DNA of 36,674 nucleotides. Origin: Rikenellaceae bacterium (GTDB lineage: Bacteria > Bacteroidota > Bacteroidia > Bacteroidales > Rikenellaceae). The position numbers and the translations under genes are program-made. The notes beneath the pieces were generated by a model. The model saw nothing but the letters and a program-made list of their open reading frames with translations. It was not told the origin of the DNA and did not search any database. Positions 16,478 through 24,739 of this stretch are shown here, in pieces; within the stretch, counting starts at the first letter, position 1; the number at the start of each line of letters is the position of its first letter. The DNA lies in NCBI GenBank assembly GCA_017415005.1, contig JAFQJK010000082.1, positions 1-36,674 on the forward strand, in the 5' to 3' direction.

Positions 16478-16708
16478 CTATTTAAACGTCTGGCGTTCTG
16501 TTGCCGAATCGGCAACACAAGCTGCGGAGGAGCAGAACGGCGAAAGGGGGCATAAGGATTCTCGCCTCCATTTTCTTACGAACTGTGATTCGGAGATGAT
16601 CGCAATGGCACTCTTATGGTTGACGATGAGCGTGTCAGTTCGGAGCTGTGTGCGCCCAACGCAAAAGGCAAAACGGAGCCGTGCCTTTGCGTTATGTTGC
16701 TTTGCCAT
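16478..16708 (-). other. Convergent intergenic segment with orphan frame
   Basis: This less GC-rich stretch sits between converging genes. It holds an open frame of 76 codons with no domain, and an inverted repeat GTTGCCGA-A-TCGGCAAC at 16500-16516. From memory, similar orphan frames recur in Bacteroidales genomes, so it may be a dispersed noncoding repeat rather than a gene. I cannot confirm this. Confidence 0.3.
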
Positions 16709-16715
16709 AAAAAAC

Positions 16716-16751
16716 GCAACAGTCCGAGAAGTCGGACTGTTGCCATTTTTT
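16716..16751. terminator. Bidirectional terminator
   Basis: A perfect 12-bp stem (GCAACAGTCCGA, loop GAAG, TCGGACTGTTGC) is followed by T6 on the plus strand and preceded by A6 (T6 on the minus strand). It can end both the glycosyltransferase operon and the rubrerythrin transcript. Confidence 0.88.
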
Positions 16752-16802
16752 GAGGACGATCCTTGGCGGTTCCGGCATTGTCTGCCAGCACCGCAGTCCG
16801 GC

Positions 16803-17387
16803 TTAGTAGCGGTCGCCCTGCAGCTCGAAATAAGCCTGCGGGTGATCGCAAACCGGGCACTTCTCGGGTGCCTCCTTGCCGGTGTGGCGGTATCCGCATT
16901 TGCGGCACTCCCAGACCTCCTCCTCGGGACGCTCGAACACCTGACCCTCCTGCATGTTCTTGTAGAGCGCGCGGTAGCGCTTTTCGTGCTCGCCCTCGAT
17001 GCGGGCGATCAGGTTGAACAGCCGTGCGATATGGGGGAAGCCCTCCTCCTTGGCGATACGGCCGTACTCGGGGTACATGACGGCCCACTCCTCGTGCTCG
17101 CCCTCGGCCGCGGCCGCGAGGTTGTCCATCGTCGAGCCGATCACCCCGGCCGGGTAAGCGGCATCGACATTGACCATGCCGCCCTCAAGCTGCTTGAAGA
17201 AGAGCTTGGCATGCTCGGTCTCGTTGGCCGCCGTGAGGTCGAACATCTCGGCGATCTGCTGGTATCCCTCCTTGCGCGCCTGGTTGGCAAAGAAGTAATA
17301 ACGGGTCCGGGCCTGCGATTCGCCGGCAAAGGCCCGCATCAGATTCTGTTCGGTTTTCGTCCCTTTGACACTTTTTTTCTGTTCCAT
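16803..17387 (-). CDS. rbr: Rubrerythrin
   Basis: A 194-residue non-haem di-iron protein that reduces hydrogen peroxide to water in the cytosol of anaerobes. The N-terminal ferritin-like bundle shows the iron-binding glutamates (GES at 22-24, ANETEH in the second helix, EGEHEEW and RIEGEHEKRY later). The C-terminal rubredoxin-like domain has two CxxC pairs (ECRKCGY and KCPVCDH) for a mononuclear iron that passes electrons inward. The gene is divergent from superoxide dismutase with 117 bases between the starts. SOD makes peroxide, which rubrerythrin would remove, so a shared oxidative-stress control is plausible. Confidence 0.96.
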   Translation of the reverse strand: MEQKKSVKGTKTEQNLMRAFAGESQARTRYYFFANQARKEGYQQIAEMFDLTAANETEHAKLFFKQLEGGMVNVDAAYPAGVIGSTMDNLAAAAEGEHEEWAVMYPEYGRIAKEEGFPHIARLFNLIARIEGEHEKRYRALYKNMQEGQVFERPEEEVWECRKCGYRHTGKEAPEKCPVCDHPQAYFELQGDRY

Positions 17388-17504
17388 AATTTCTGACTAT
17401 ATTGATTTGAGTGGTACGGAATTTGACAGTATACGTTGCACATTTCATTCCAAAACTGCCCCGCCATGATACTAACAACATTAATCTTTAATATTCTGGT
17501 AGCT

Positions 17505-18089
17505 ATGACACACGAACTTCCGAAACTGCCCTATGCATCCGATGCGCTCGAACCGAAAATGAGCGAAGAAACGCTGAACTTCCACCACGGCAAGCACCAG
17601 CAGACCTATGTGAACAACCTCAATAACCTGATCAAGGGGACTAAATACGAGGACATGACCCTCGAGGAGATCATCCTCAGCGCGGACGGCCCGGTGTTCA
17701 ACAATGCCGCGCAGGACTGGAACCACACGTTCTTCTTCCGCTCGCTCTCACCCGATCCCCAGGCCAAGCCCACGGGCAAACTGGCCGAGGCGATCGACCG
17801 TTCGTTCGGGTCGTTCGACGCGTTCAAGGAGCAGTTTACCAAAACCGCTGTCGGCGTGTTCGGCTCGGGATGGGCATGGCTCTGCGAGGACAAGGACGGA
17901 GGGCTGGTGATCGTCGCCGAGCCTAACGCCGGCAACCCGATGACCAAGGGGCTCAAACCGCTGCTCACCTGCGACGTATGGGAGCATGCCTACTATATCG
18001 ACTACCGCAACCGCCGTCCCGACTTTGTCAGTGCATTCTGGGATCTCGTCGACTGGAAAGTGGTCGAGGAACGCTACAACAAGAAATAG
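17505..18089 (+). CDS. sodB: Superoxide dismutase, Fe/Mn family
   Basis: A 194-residue enzyme that converts superoxide to oxygen and hydrogen peroxide. Metal ligands are visible as His27 (NFHHGKH), His74 (DWNHTFF), Asp157 and His161 (DVWEHAYY). Gln70 in NNAAQDWNHTF is the position and residue typical of the iron-type enzyme, though related anaerobe enzymes can work with either metal. The start at 17505 gives MTHELPKLPY, the normal N-terminus; the upstream ATGs at 17436 and 17466 add non-homologous residues. Divergent from rubrerythrin. Confidence 0.96.
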   Translation: MTHELPKLPYASDALEPKMSEETLNFHHGKHQQTYVNNLNNLIKGTKYEDMTLEEIILSADGPVFNNAAQDWNHTFFFRSLSPDPQAKPTGKLAEAIDRSFGSFDAFKEQFTKTAVGVFGSGWAWLCEDKDGGLVIVAEPNAGNPMTKGLKPLLTCDVWEHAYYIDYRNRRPDFVSAFWDLVDWKVVEERYNKK

Positions 18090-18109
18090 CCGCCCGGCGA
18101 GTCGGGCTG

Positions 18110-18134
18110 GAAGCCGCCCCCTGGGGGCGGCTTC
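18110..18134 (+). terminator. GC hairpin after sodB
   Basis: An 11-bp stem (GAAGCCGCCCC / GGGGCGGCTTC) with a three-base loop, 20 bases after the stop. There is no T run, so termination is likely but not certain. Confidence 0.5.
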
Positions 18135-18360
18135 TGTCATATTCGGGGCGGACCGAAGCCGGGAAAAGCGTCCGGCGTGCCCCGACGGGAACGGGGAGCG
18201 GGTGATCTCCGGGGGACGGGTCAGGCGGACCGGATGCACGGATCCGGCAGGACGCGGACGAAGCGCACGGAGCGGGAATCCGGACCGGAGGGACCGCAGG
18301 ACAGGGAAACCCCCCGGGGGGCGGCCGGACGGCGGCACGCCGTTTTTACAGAAAATGTCC

Positions 18361-18368
18361 TATCTTTG
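18361..18368 (+). promoter_or_regulatory. -7 element of trxB
   Basis: TATCTTTG, 33 bases before the ATG. Upstream is a T-rich word rather than a clean TTTG. The DNA from 18140 to 18340 is G-rich filler without a gene. Confidence 0.65.
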
Positions 18369-18401
18369 TTCGTATTGAAAACCGAAAAACAGCATATATC
18401 T

Positions 18402-19337
18402 ATGGAAACAGAGCAAGTCAAGTGCCTGATCGTCGGCAGCGGCCCCGCCGGATACACGGCCGCCATCTACATCGCGCGCGCCTCGATGAACCCCGTCCTC
18501 TACGAGGGTATGGAGCCGGGCGGACAGCTCACGACCACCACCGAGATCGAGAACTTCCCCGGCTATCCGTCGGGCGTGACCGGGACGGCCATGATGGAGG
18601 ACCTCAAGGCACAGGCCAAGCGGTTCGGGGCCGACGTGCGGTTCGGGATCGTAACGCACGCCGACTTTTCGCAGCGGCCGTTCCGACTGACCGTCGACGG
18701 GCGCAAGGTCGTTGAGGCCGAGACCGTCATCATCGCCACCGGCGCCACGGCCAAGTACCTCGGGCTCGCCTCGGAGCAGCAGTTCCGCGGAATGGGCGTG
18801 TCGGCCTGCGCGACGTGCGACGGCTTCTTCTACCGTAACAAGGACGTGGCGGTGGTCGGGGGCGGCGACACGGCCTGCGAGGAGGCCTCGTACCTCGCCT
18901 CGATTTGCCACAAGGTATATCTGGTGGTGCGCAAGAACCACCTGCGCGCGTCGAAACACATGCAACACCGGGTGATGAGCGCGGCCAACATCGAGATACT
19001 CTTCGAGCACGTCACCGAGCAGGTGCTCGGCGATGAGAGCGGCGTGACGGGCATGCTGCTCAAGGACCACAAAGGCAAGGAGCGCGTGATCGACGTGGCA
19101 GGCATGTTCGTCGCGATCGGACACCACCCCAATACCGAGATATTCAAAGGCCAGCTGGAGCTCACCGCGGAAGGTTACATCAAAACGGTGCCGGGCACCT
19201 CGAAGACCAGCGTGCACGGCGTGTTCGCAGCGGGCGACGTGCAGGACCACGTCTACCGGCAGGCCATCACGGCGGCCGGGTCGGGGTGTATGGCGGCTAT
19301 CGACTGCGAGCGTTTCCTGCTCGAACAGGAGGCATAG
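18402..19337 (+). CDS. trxB: Thioredoxin-disulfide reductase
   Basis: A 311-residue flavoenzyme that moves electrons from NADPH through FAD to thioredoxin in the cytosol. It shows the FAD-binding GSGPAGYTAAIY near the N-terminus, the redox-active CATC at residues 136-139 (ACATCDGFFY), the NADPH-binding VVGGGDTACEEA at about 151-162, and the C-terminal FAD contact GVFAAGDVQDHVYRQAITAA. Length is standard. The ATG at 18402 fits the family start; upstream codons lie before the promoter element. With SOD and rubrerythrin it forms a run of redox-defence genes, although it has its own promoter. Confidence 0.96.
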   Translation: METEQVKCLIVGSGPAGYTAAIYIARASMNPVLYEGMEPGGQLTTTTEIENFPGYPSGVTGTAMMEDLKAQAKRFGADVRFGIVTHADFSQRPFRLTVDGRKVVEAETVIIATGATAKYLGLASEQQFRGMGVSACATCDGFFYRNKDVAVVGGGDTACEEASYLASICHKVYLVVRKNHLRASKHMQHRVMSAANIEILFEHVTEQVLGDESGVTGMLLKDHKGKERVIDVAGMFVAIGHHPNTEIFKGQLELTAEGYIKTVPGTSKTSVHGVFAAGDVQDHVYRQAITAAGSGCMAAIDCERFLLEQEA

Positions 19338-19695
19338 GCGCGCATGCGGAGAGCGTGGCGAGACCGGCGTACCGGAACCGTAAGCAGCCGGGGGGAGCGC
19401 ACGGGATCGGCGGCAGGCCACGATACATGATTGTACGGCGAAGGGGAGGCAACTGCCGATCGGCGGCCCGTGAATCCTGTGCGGTCATCGTCCCTGCCAC
19501 CGTGTGCAGGGCTTGCCGATGCCTTACGGTAGCGGATCGGAGCAAACGGACGGTGACGGTCCGCCGGGCTGCGAGGCAGTAGCTACGAAGGTCGTGCGCC
19601 CCCTCGGGAGCGCTGAAACTCCGGATGGGGCGCACGGTTTTGGACGGGTGCCGGACGGGTGCCGGCGTAACAGAGCATATCAAACCGATACAGTC
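19338..19695. other. GC-rich intergenic DNA, no gene seen
   Basis: About 358 bases between trxB and the hydrolase. It contains a direct duplication of GACGGGTGCCG near 19646-19668. I see no good promoter for the hydrolase and no terminator for trxB. Confidence 0.5.
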
Positions 19696-21765
19696 ATGGT
19701 GAACATGCAGCTTATGCGAACATTGGGGGCGCTGGCGCTTCTGGGTGCGGCGACCGCACAGGCACAGGGGACCTATCGTCTCTCGGACCGGGCGATCCGC
19801 ATCGAAATCGAAGCCGGTGAGCGCGGGATCGCGCTGCGCGGCATCACCGACCTGCGCAGCGGGATCGATTACCTCGAAGCCCCCTCGGGGCTTCTCGCGC
19901 TGCTGCACGGCGCGGAGCCGGTATCCGCAGAGGAGAGCGGCATAGAGGTGACACGCTCGGCGCAGCCCTCAAAGCGAGAGGTGGCGATCGAAGGCGTGTT
20001 CCAAGGCCGGGATCTGGGCTTCGTGCTGGAGATGGGCCTGCGCGAGCGGGGCGTGGTCGTCGCTCGGCTGACCCTCGAGAACCGGGGGGCGGAGCATGGC
20101 TGCTTCGGCGTGGCGTTCCCCTCGATCACCGGTTACCGGACCGACGGCGCACGGCGCAAAATGTACGGCCTGATCCCGCAGGAGATCGGCAACGCCGTGC
20201 CGATGACCGACACGATGCCGCCGATCGGGATGGGTGCGGCCGGCTTTGCCGAGTACCTGCCGCGGGCCATGAACAACATGGAGCTCTGCACGATCTACGA
20301 CTACGATCTCGGCAACGGATGGTTCGTGGCCGACGTGTCGAGCGACGCCGGCCGGGGAGAGATGCCGGTACAGATGACCCTCGACGCCCGGCGTCTTGTG
20401 GGACGCAACGCGGTCAGTCTCGCGCCCGGCGAGCGCCGTACGCTGCCCGAGGTCGCTATCGGCGTCTACGACCGGGGCCGTTGGATGAGCGCCGTGGATC
20501 ATTATGTCGCCGCCCGCGATGCGGAGCGGCGCATGCCCGATATCCCGGCCTGGCTGCGCGAGGCGGGCGCCGTCTACGGTTTCTCGGGCGGCGGGGGCGG
20601 CGGCATGCTGCTGCAATACCCGGCCCAGGAGCTCAAATCGAGGATCAAAAGTTTCGCTGAGCTGCCCAAGCTACTGGACGAGGCGCGCACGCTCGGGACC
20701 GACATCGTCTACCTCTGGGATTACTGGAACGGCGACGACGAGGGGAAGATCCCGTGGGATTACTGGAACAAGGGGGATTATATACCCTCGGACGCGTTGG
20801 GCGGCGAACAGGCCTTCATCGAGGGCGTAAAGGCTATCCATGAGGCGGGAGGCCGGGTGATCGTCTACGTCGAGCCGTTCATCATCCTCAAATACTCGCA
20901 CATCGGCCGACAGATCGGCGAGCGGACGGCCATCCGGTGGGGCGACGGCAAGCTGGCCGAGTTCTACGAACATAATTACTCGATGAACCCCAATTCGCCC
21001 GTGTGGACCGACCACCTCGAGCGGGTGATCGCGCGGCTCGTCGGCGAGTACGACGTCGACGGCATCTTCCTGGACTCGTGGAGCTGGGCGATGAACATCG
21101 GGTGCCAGACCCGCGAGACGGGTGCGATCACGCCTGCGGACTACTCGCTCGGCGTGTTGCGCCAGACCGAGCACCTGCGCCGCTACGCCCGGTCGATTAA
21201 GCCCGACGCCATCGTGATGGGCGAGACGACGAGCGGCCCGATCTGGCAATGCTGGGATGGGGGGCTGCATGCCGACTTCGCCTGGCTCGCGCGCAGCAAC
21301 CAGGGACGCATCGTGGCCTCGCCCGTGCGTTACGGACGTCCGCAGGCGAACTACTATGCCAACGGCAACAACCGCAACCAGATGAACCAGACGTTCGCCG
21401 CCGGGCACAGCCTCGTTCTTTGTAACAAGCACCTCGAAGACTCGGCCTACGTGCGCCGCATGGTGGAGATGCGGCGGCGGTATGCCGACGCGCTGATCCA
21501 CGGAAAGTTGGTTGACCAGCCCTACTGCATCGACGAGGCGATCGCGGCGTATCGTTACAAAGGCGGCACGCACGAAGTGATCGTCGTGGTCAACACCTCG
21601 GAGAGCGATGCCCGGAGCGGCGAGGTGACGGTCCGGGGTGCGGGACGTGGTGCAGGCTGGATGCGGGTGGACGGGGACAGCGGCGGATGGTCGGTGCCGC
21701 ACAGGGACCGCCTTGCCTTCACGCTCGGGCCGGCCCGGATGATGATCCTGGCCCGCACGCTTTAG
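19696..21765 (+). CDS. Secreted TIM-barrel glycoside hydrolase-like protein (DUF6259-like)
   Basis: A 689-residue exported protein. A signal peptide (MRTLGALALLGAATAQAQG) is followed by an N-terminal beta-rich domain (to about 285) and a TIM-barrel (about 290-600) with motifs such as DIVYLWDYWNGDDEG, RVIVYVEPFIIL and YDVDGIFLDSW, then a C-terminal beta domain. The layout resembles alpha-galactosidase-like clan GH-D relatives and the DUF6259 group. Asp460 (GIFLD) and Glu510 (VMGETT) lie where catalytic acids could be, but this is inference. Three ATG codons (19696, 19705, 19717) precede the signal sequence; I used the first. Substrate unknown. The next gene follows after 113 bases and may be co-transcribed. 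Confidence 0.75.
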   Translation: MVNMQLMRTLGALALLGAATAQAQGTYRLSDRAIRIEIEAGERGIALRGITDLRSGIDYLEAPSGLLALLHGAEPVSAEESGIEVTRSAQPSKREVAIEGVFQGRDLGFVLEMGLRERGVVVARLTLENRGAEHGCFGVAFPSITGYRTDGARRKMYGLIPQEIGNAVPMTDTMPPIGMGAAGFAEYLPRAMNNMELCTIYDYDLGNGWFVADVSSDAGRGEMPVQMTLDARRLVGRNAVSLAPGERRTLPEVAIGVYDRGRWMSAVDHYVAARDAERRMPDIPAWLREAGAVYGFSGGGGGGMLLQYPAQELKSRIKSFAELPKLLDEARTLGTDIVYLWDYWNGDDEGKIPWDYWNKGDYIPSDALGGEQAFIEGVKAIHEAGGRVIVYVEPFIILKYSHIGRQIGERTAIRWGDGKLAEFYEHNYSMNPNSPVWTDHLERVIARLVGEYDVDGIFLDSWSWAMNIGCQTRETGAITPADYSLGVLRQTEHLRRYARSIKPDAIVMGETTSGPIWQCWDGGLHADFAWLARSNQGRIVASPVRYGRPQANYYANGNNRNQMNQTFAAGHSLVLCNKHLEDSAYVRRMVEMRRRYADALIHGKLVDQPYCIDEAIAAYRYKGGTHEVIVVVNTSESDARSGEVTVRGAGRGAGWMRVDGDSGGWSVPHRDRLAFTLGPARMMILARTL

Positions 21766-21878
21766 CCGGGGGCCGGCCGCGACGAACGGCGCGCCGGGTC
21801 GCATGGCTGCGTGGTCCGGACCCGATGCGACAACTACCGGCGATACCCGATCCTTCACAATGCAATCTATCCATACGC

Positions 21879-23027
21879 ATGATGACCATAGACGACATAC
21901 TCGACATACGCACGGAAGCGGCTTTCGAACGGGCCGCGCTCGATATTTTCGCTTTCCAGGCCCGGGCGTGCGCGCCCTACCGCGAATATCTCGGCGCGCT
22001 GGGGATCGACCCGGGCGAGGTCCGGCAGATCGGCGACATCCCGTTCCTGCCGATCAGCCTGTTCAAGAGCCATCGCGTATACTGCGGCCCGGGCGAACCG
22101 GAGCAGGTATTCACGAGCAGCAGCACGACGGGGATGACGCCCGCACGGCACTACGTGGCCAGCCTCGCGCTCTACGAAAAGACCTTCAGGCGGGCTTTCG
22201 GAATGTTCTACGGCGGCATGCCGGTCTTCGCGCTGCTGCCCAGCTATCTCGAGCGCGAAGGGTCGTCGCTCGTCTACATGGCCGACGCCCTGATCCGCTC
22301 GAACGGGGGAGGCTTCTACCTGCGCGATACCGACCGGCTCATCGCCGACATGGAACGCGCAGAGGGACCCAGGATCCTGCTCGGGGTGAGCTACGCGCTG
22401 CTCGACCTGGCCGAAGGACCGGCGCCGAAGCTGCGCGACACGGTCGTCATGGAGACCGGCGGTATGAAGGGGCGGCGCGAGGAGATGCCCAAGGAGGAGA
22501 TGCACCGCGTACTGTGCCGGGGGCTCGGCGTGGAGCGCATCCACTCGGAGTACGGCATGGCCGAGCTGATGTCGCAGGCCTACTCGGACGGCGGTGGCGA
22601 GTTCGTCTGCCCGCCGTGGATGCGGGTGGTCGTGCGCGATGCGAACGACCCGTTCGCCCGGCTGGCACCGGGTGCCAGCGGCGGGATCGACATTATCGAC
22701 CTGGCGAACCTGTACTCGTGCGCCTTTATCCAGACGCAGGACCTCGGGCAGGTGGTGGCGTTCCGGGAAGGCAACGACCCGCAGGAACGGCCCTCCGCAC
22801 CGGGAGAGGACAAGAGACGGCCGGACTCGGACCGCGCCCGTGCAGCCGCCGGGGAAACCCGCACGGACACTGCCGGGAACGCCTCACCGGACGCCGGCTT
22901 CGCCATCGGCCGGGCCGCACTGGAGGCAAACCTGCCGGCCGGTCGATTGCCGGGAGGACAGCGGTTCCGTATCCTTGGGCGGCTCGACGGCAGCGAGATA
23001 CGCGGCTGTAACCTGCTCGTACAATAG
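21879..23027 (+). CDS. LuxE-like acyl-protein synthetase/acyltransferase
   Basis: A 382-residue member of the LuxE (acyl-protein synthetase) family of adenylate-forming enzymes. LuxE activates fatty acids for the bacterial luciferase reductase; Bacteroidota homologues without other lux genes are of unknown role, possibly in surface glycan or lipid modification. Conserved-looking segments are FLPISLFKSHRVYCG, the P-loop-like FTSSSTTGMTPARHYV, METGGMKGRREEM, and HSEYGMAELMSQAY. The C-terminus RFRILGRLDGSEIRGCNLL is also typical. Residues about 297-355 are an odd Arg/Asp/Ala/Gly-rich insert just before that end. Two adjacent ATGs (21879, 21882) are possible starts. Confidence 0.85.
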   Translation: MMTIDDILDIRTEAAFERAALDIFAFQARACAPYREYLGALGIDPGEVRQIGDIPFLPISLFKSHRVYCGPGEPEQVFTSSSTTGMTPARHYVASLALYEKTFRRAFGMFYGGMPVFALLPSYLEREGSSLVYMADALIRSNGGGFYLRDTDRLIADMERAEGPRILLGVSYALLDLAEGPAPKLRDTVVMETGGMKGRREEMPKEEMHRVLCRGLGVERIHSEYGMAELMSQAYSDGGGEFVCPPWMRVVVRDANDPFARLAPGASGGIDIIDLANLYSCAFIQTQDLGQVVAFREGNDPQERPSAPGEDKRRPDSDRARAAAGETRTDTAGNASPDAGFAIGRAALEANLPAGRLPGGQRFRILGRLDGSEIRGCNLLVQ

Positions 23028-23400
23028 GCCGATCGTTGTTCCTGCGCCCCTATGGGGTTGGCTTTACCATTGCTGCGAGCGTAATCAAAGGTCGGTCGCT
23101 CATCACCCCCGGCTGTAACTCATGTCGTCTTTCCGGACGATGGAACCTCTCTTTAGACTGCCTTTACCGGATCGTAGCAGTTCGAACAGTATTTCGCTTG
23201 TGAACCCAAGCTGACATCAGACGACTGTTCGGCTTTGGTATTGTGTGCTGATGTTTCCATTCCCAGATAATTGGGTGGAAAACAATGGGGTTTTATCCTG
23301 TTTCCCGGTTCCGGGGCTATGGATCGCCGGCAGTGCGGCCTGATCCGGTGCAGTCATTGCCCGAGCCGCGGCCGGAGCTTCCCGAGAAGCCCTCCCCGGC
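23028..23400. other. Convergent intergenic DNA of distinct composition
   Basis: Lies between the LuxE-like and argG stops. From 23040 to about 23310 the base composition is more balanced than in other gaps here. No domain, tRNA or transposase is recognised, but frames on the minus strand are interrupted by stops as in a decayed gene. Confidence 0.4.
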
Positions 23401-23410
23401 AACCGGACAA

Positions 23411-23440
23411 ATACAAAGGGCAACCCCTGCGGGCTGCCCT
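23411..23440 (-). terminator. Terminator of the argG operon
   Basis: On the minus strand, a 10-pair stem with one mismatch (AGGGCAGCCC, loop GCAG, GGGTTGCCCT) is followed by TTTGTATTTG. It lies 31 bases after the argG stop. Confidence 0.75.
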
Positions 23441-23471
23441 CTGTCTGGCTCTGCGCGCGGGGCGCAGCCGG

Positions 23472-24665
23472 TTATTCCATATCCTTGTTGACCTTGTGGT
23501 AGATCATGGTCTGCAGGCCGAAGATCTTGCCGAATCCCTTGACGTCGTCGGCGGTCCAGGCGTTGTTCATCTCGCCGTAGGCGCCGAAGGCATTGGCCAT
23601 CAGGTCGTGCTCGCTCTCGATCCCGACCACCACGAAACGGTAGGGATGCAGTTCGACGAACACTTTGCCCGTTACCGTGCGTTGCGAGCTCTCGAGCATG
23701 GCCTCGATGTCGCGCATCACGGGGTCGTAGTACTGTCCCTCGTGCAGGTAGTTGCCGTAGAAGGCGGAGATCTGGTCTTTCCAGAAGAGCTGCCACTTGG
23801 TCAGCGTGTGCTTCTCGAGCATGTGGTGCGCCTTGACGATCACCATCGGGGCGGCGGCTTCGAAGCCGACGCGGCCCTTGATGCCGATGATCGTGTCGCC
23901 CACGTGCATGTCGCGCCCGATCGCATACGGGGCGGCCATGTGCTGCAGGTCGAGAATCGCCTCGACGGGGTTGGCGTACTTCTTACCGTTGATGCCCTTC
24001 AGCTCGCCCTTCTCGAACCAGAGCTCGACCTTCTCCGAGCCCTCCTTCGTGAGCTGCGACGGGTAGGCGCTCTCGGGTAGCGTCTGGCTTGAGGTAAGGG
24101 TCTCCTTGCCGCCGACCGACGTACCCCAGATACCCTGATTGATCGAGTACTCGGCCTTCTTGAAGTCGTACTGCACGCCGTGCTTGCGCAGATAATCGAT
24201 CTCCTCCTCGCGGCTCAGGCGCTTCTCGCGGACGAGGGCGATGACCGGGATGTTCGGGATCAGCGTGTTGAAGATCATATCGAAACGCACCTGGTCGTTG
24301 CCTGCGCCGGTACTGCCGTGGCAGACGTAGTCGGCTCCGATCTGCTCGGCGTACCGGGCGATGGCCGTGGCCTGGCACACGCGCTCCGAGCTTACGCTCA
24401 ACGGATAGGTGGCGTTCTTGAGCACGTTGCCGAAGATCATATACTTGATGCAGGTCTCGTAATAGGTATCGCGTACGTCGATGCACTTGTGCGATGCGAC
24501 GCCCAGCGCGTAGGCGCGCCGCTCGATCTCGGCGATCTCCTCGGGGCTGAAGCCGCCGGTGTTGACAATCACGGAGTGGACCTCGAGCCCCATCTCGCGG
24601 CTCAGGTAGATCGCGCAGTACGAGGTGTCGAGTCCGCCGCTGAAGGCTAATACTACTTTTTTCAT
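23472..24665 (-). CDS. argG: Argininosuccinate synthase
   Basis: Joins citrulline and aspartate using ATP to form argininosuccinate, the penultimate step of arginine synthesis. The 397-residue protein opens with the ATP pyrophosphatase loop AFSGGLDTS (residues 7-15) and has the citrulline/aspartate-site segment HGSTGAGNDQVRF and the later EYSINQGIWGTSVGG. Length matches the family. The start at 24665 is fixed by MKKVVLAFSGG; the same frame runs on upstream to 25133 only as a shadow of the GNAT gene, not as a fusion. The GNAT gene ends 74 bases upstream and they are probably one operon. Confidence 0.97.
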   Translation of the reverse strand: MKKVVLAFSGGLDTSYCAIYLSREMGLEVHSVIVNTGGFSPEEIAEIERRAYALGVASHKCIDVRDTYYETCIKYMIFGNVLKNATYPLSVSSERVCQATAIARYAEQIGADYVCHGSTGAGNDQVRFDMIFNTLIPNIPVIALVREKRLSREEEIDYLRKHGVQYDFKKAEYSINQGIWGTSVGGKETLTSSQTLPESAYPSQLTKEGSEKVELWFEKGELKGINGKKYANPVEAILDLQHMAAPYAIGRDMHVGDTIIGIKGRVGFEAAAPMVIVKAHHMLEKHTLTKWQLFWKDQISAFYGNYLHEGQYYDPVMRDIEAMLESSQRTVTGKVFVELHPYRFVVVGIESEHDLMANAFGAYGEMNNAWTADDVKGFGKIFGLQTMIYHKVNKDME

Positions 24666-24739
24666 ATCTTCATTCTGTTTGGCGCTGCCGGGCGCGGGGC
24701 GCGGCGGCCGTGTTGATTCGGTTGCGTTTGGTGGTGGGC

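Noticed and set aside
20671-21858. 395-codon minus-strand frame
   Set aside because: Antisense to the hydrolase; no domain.
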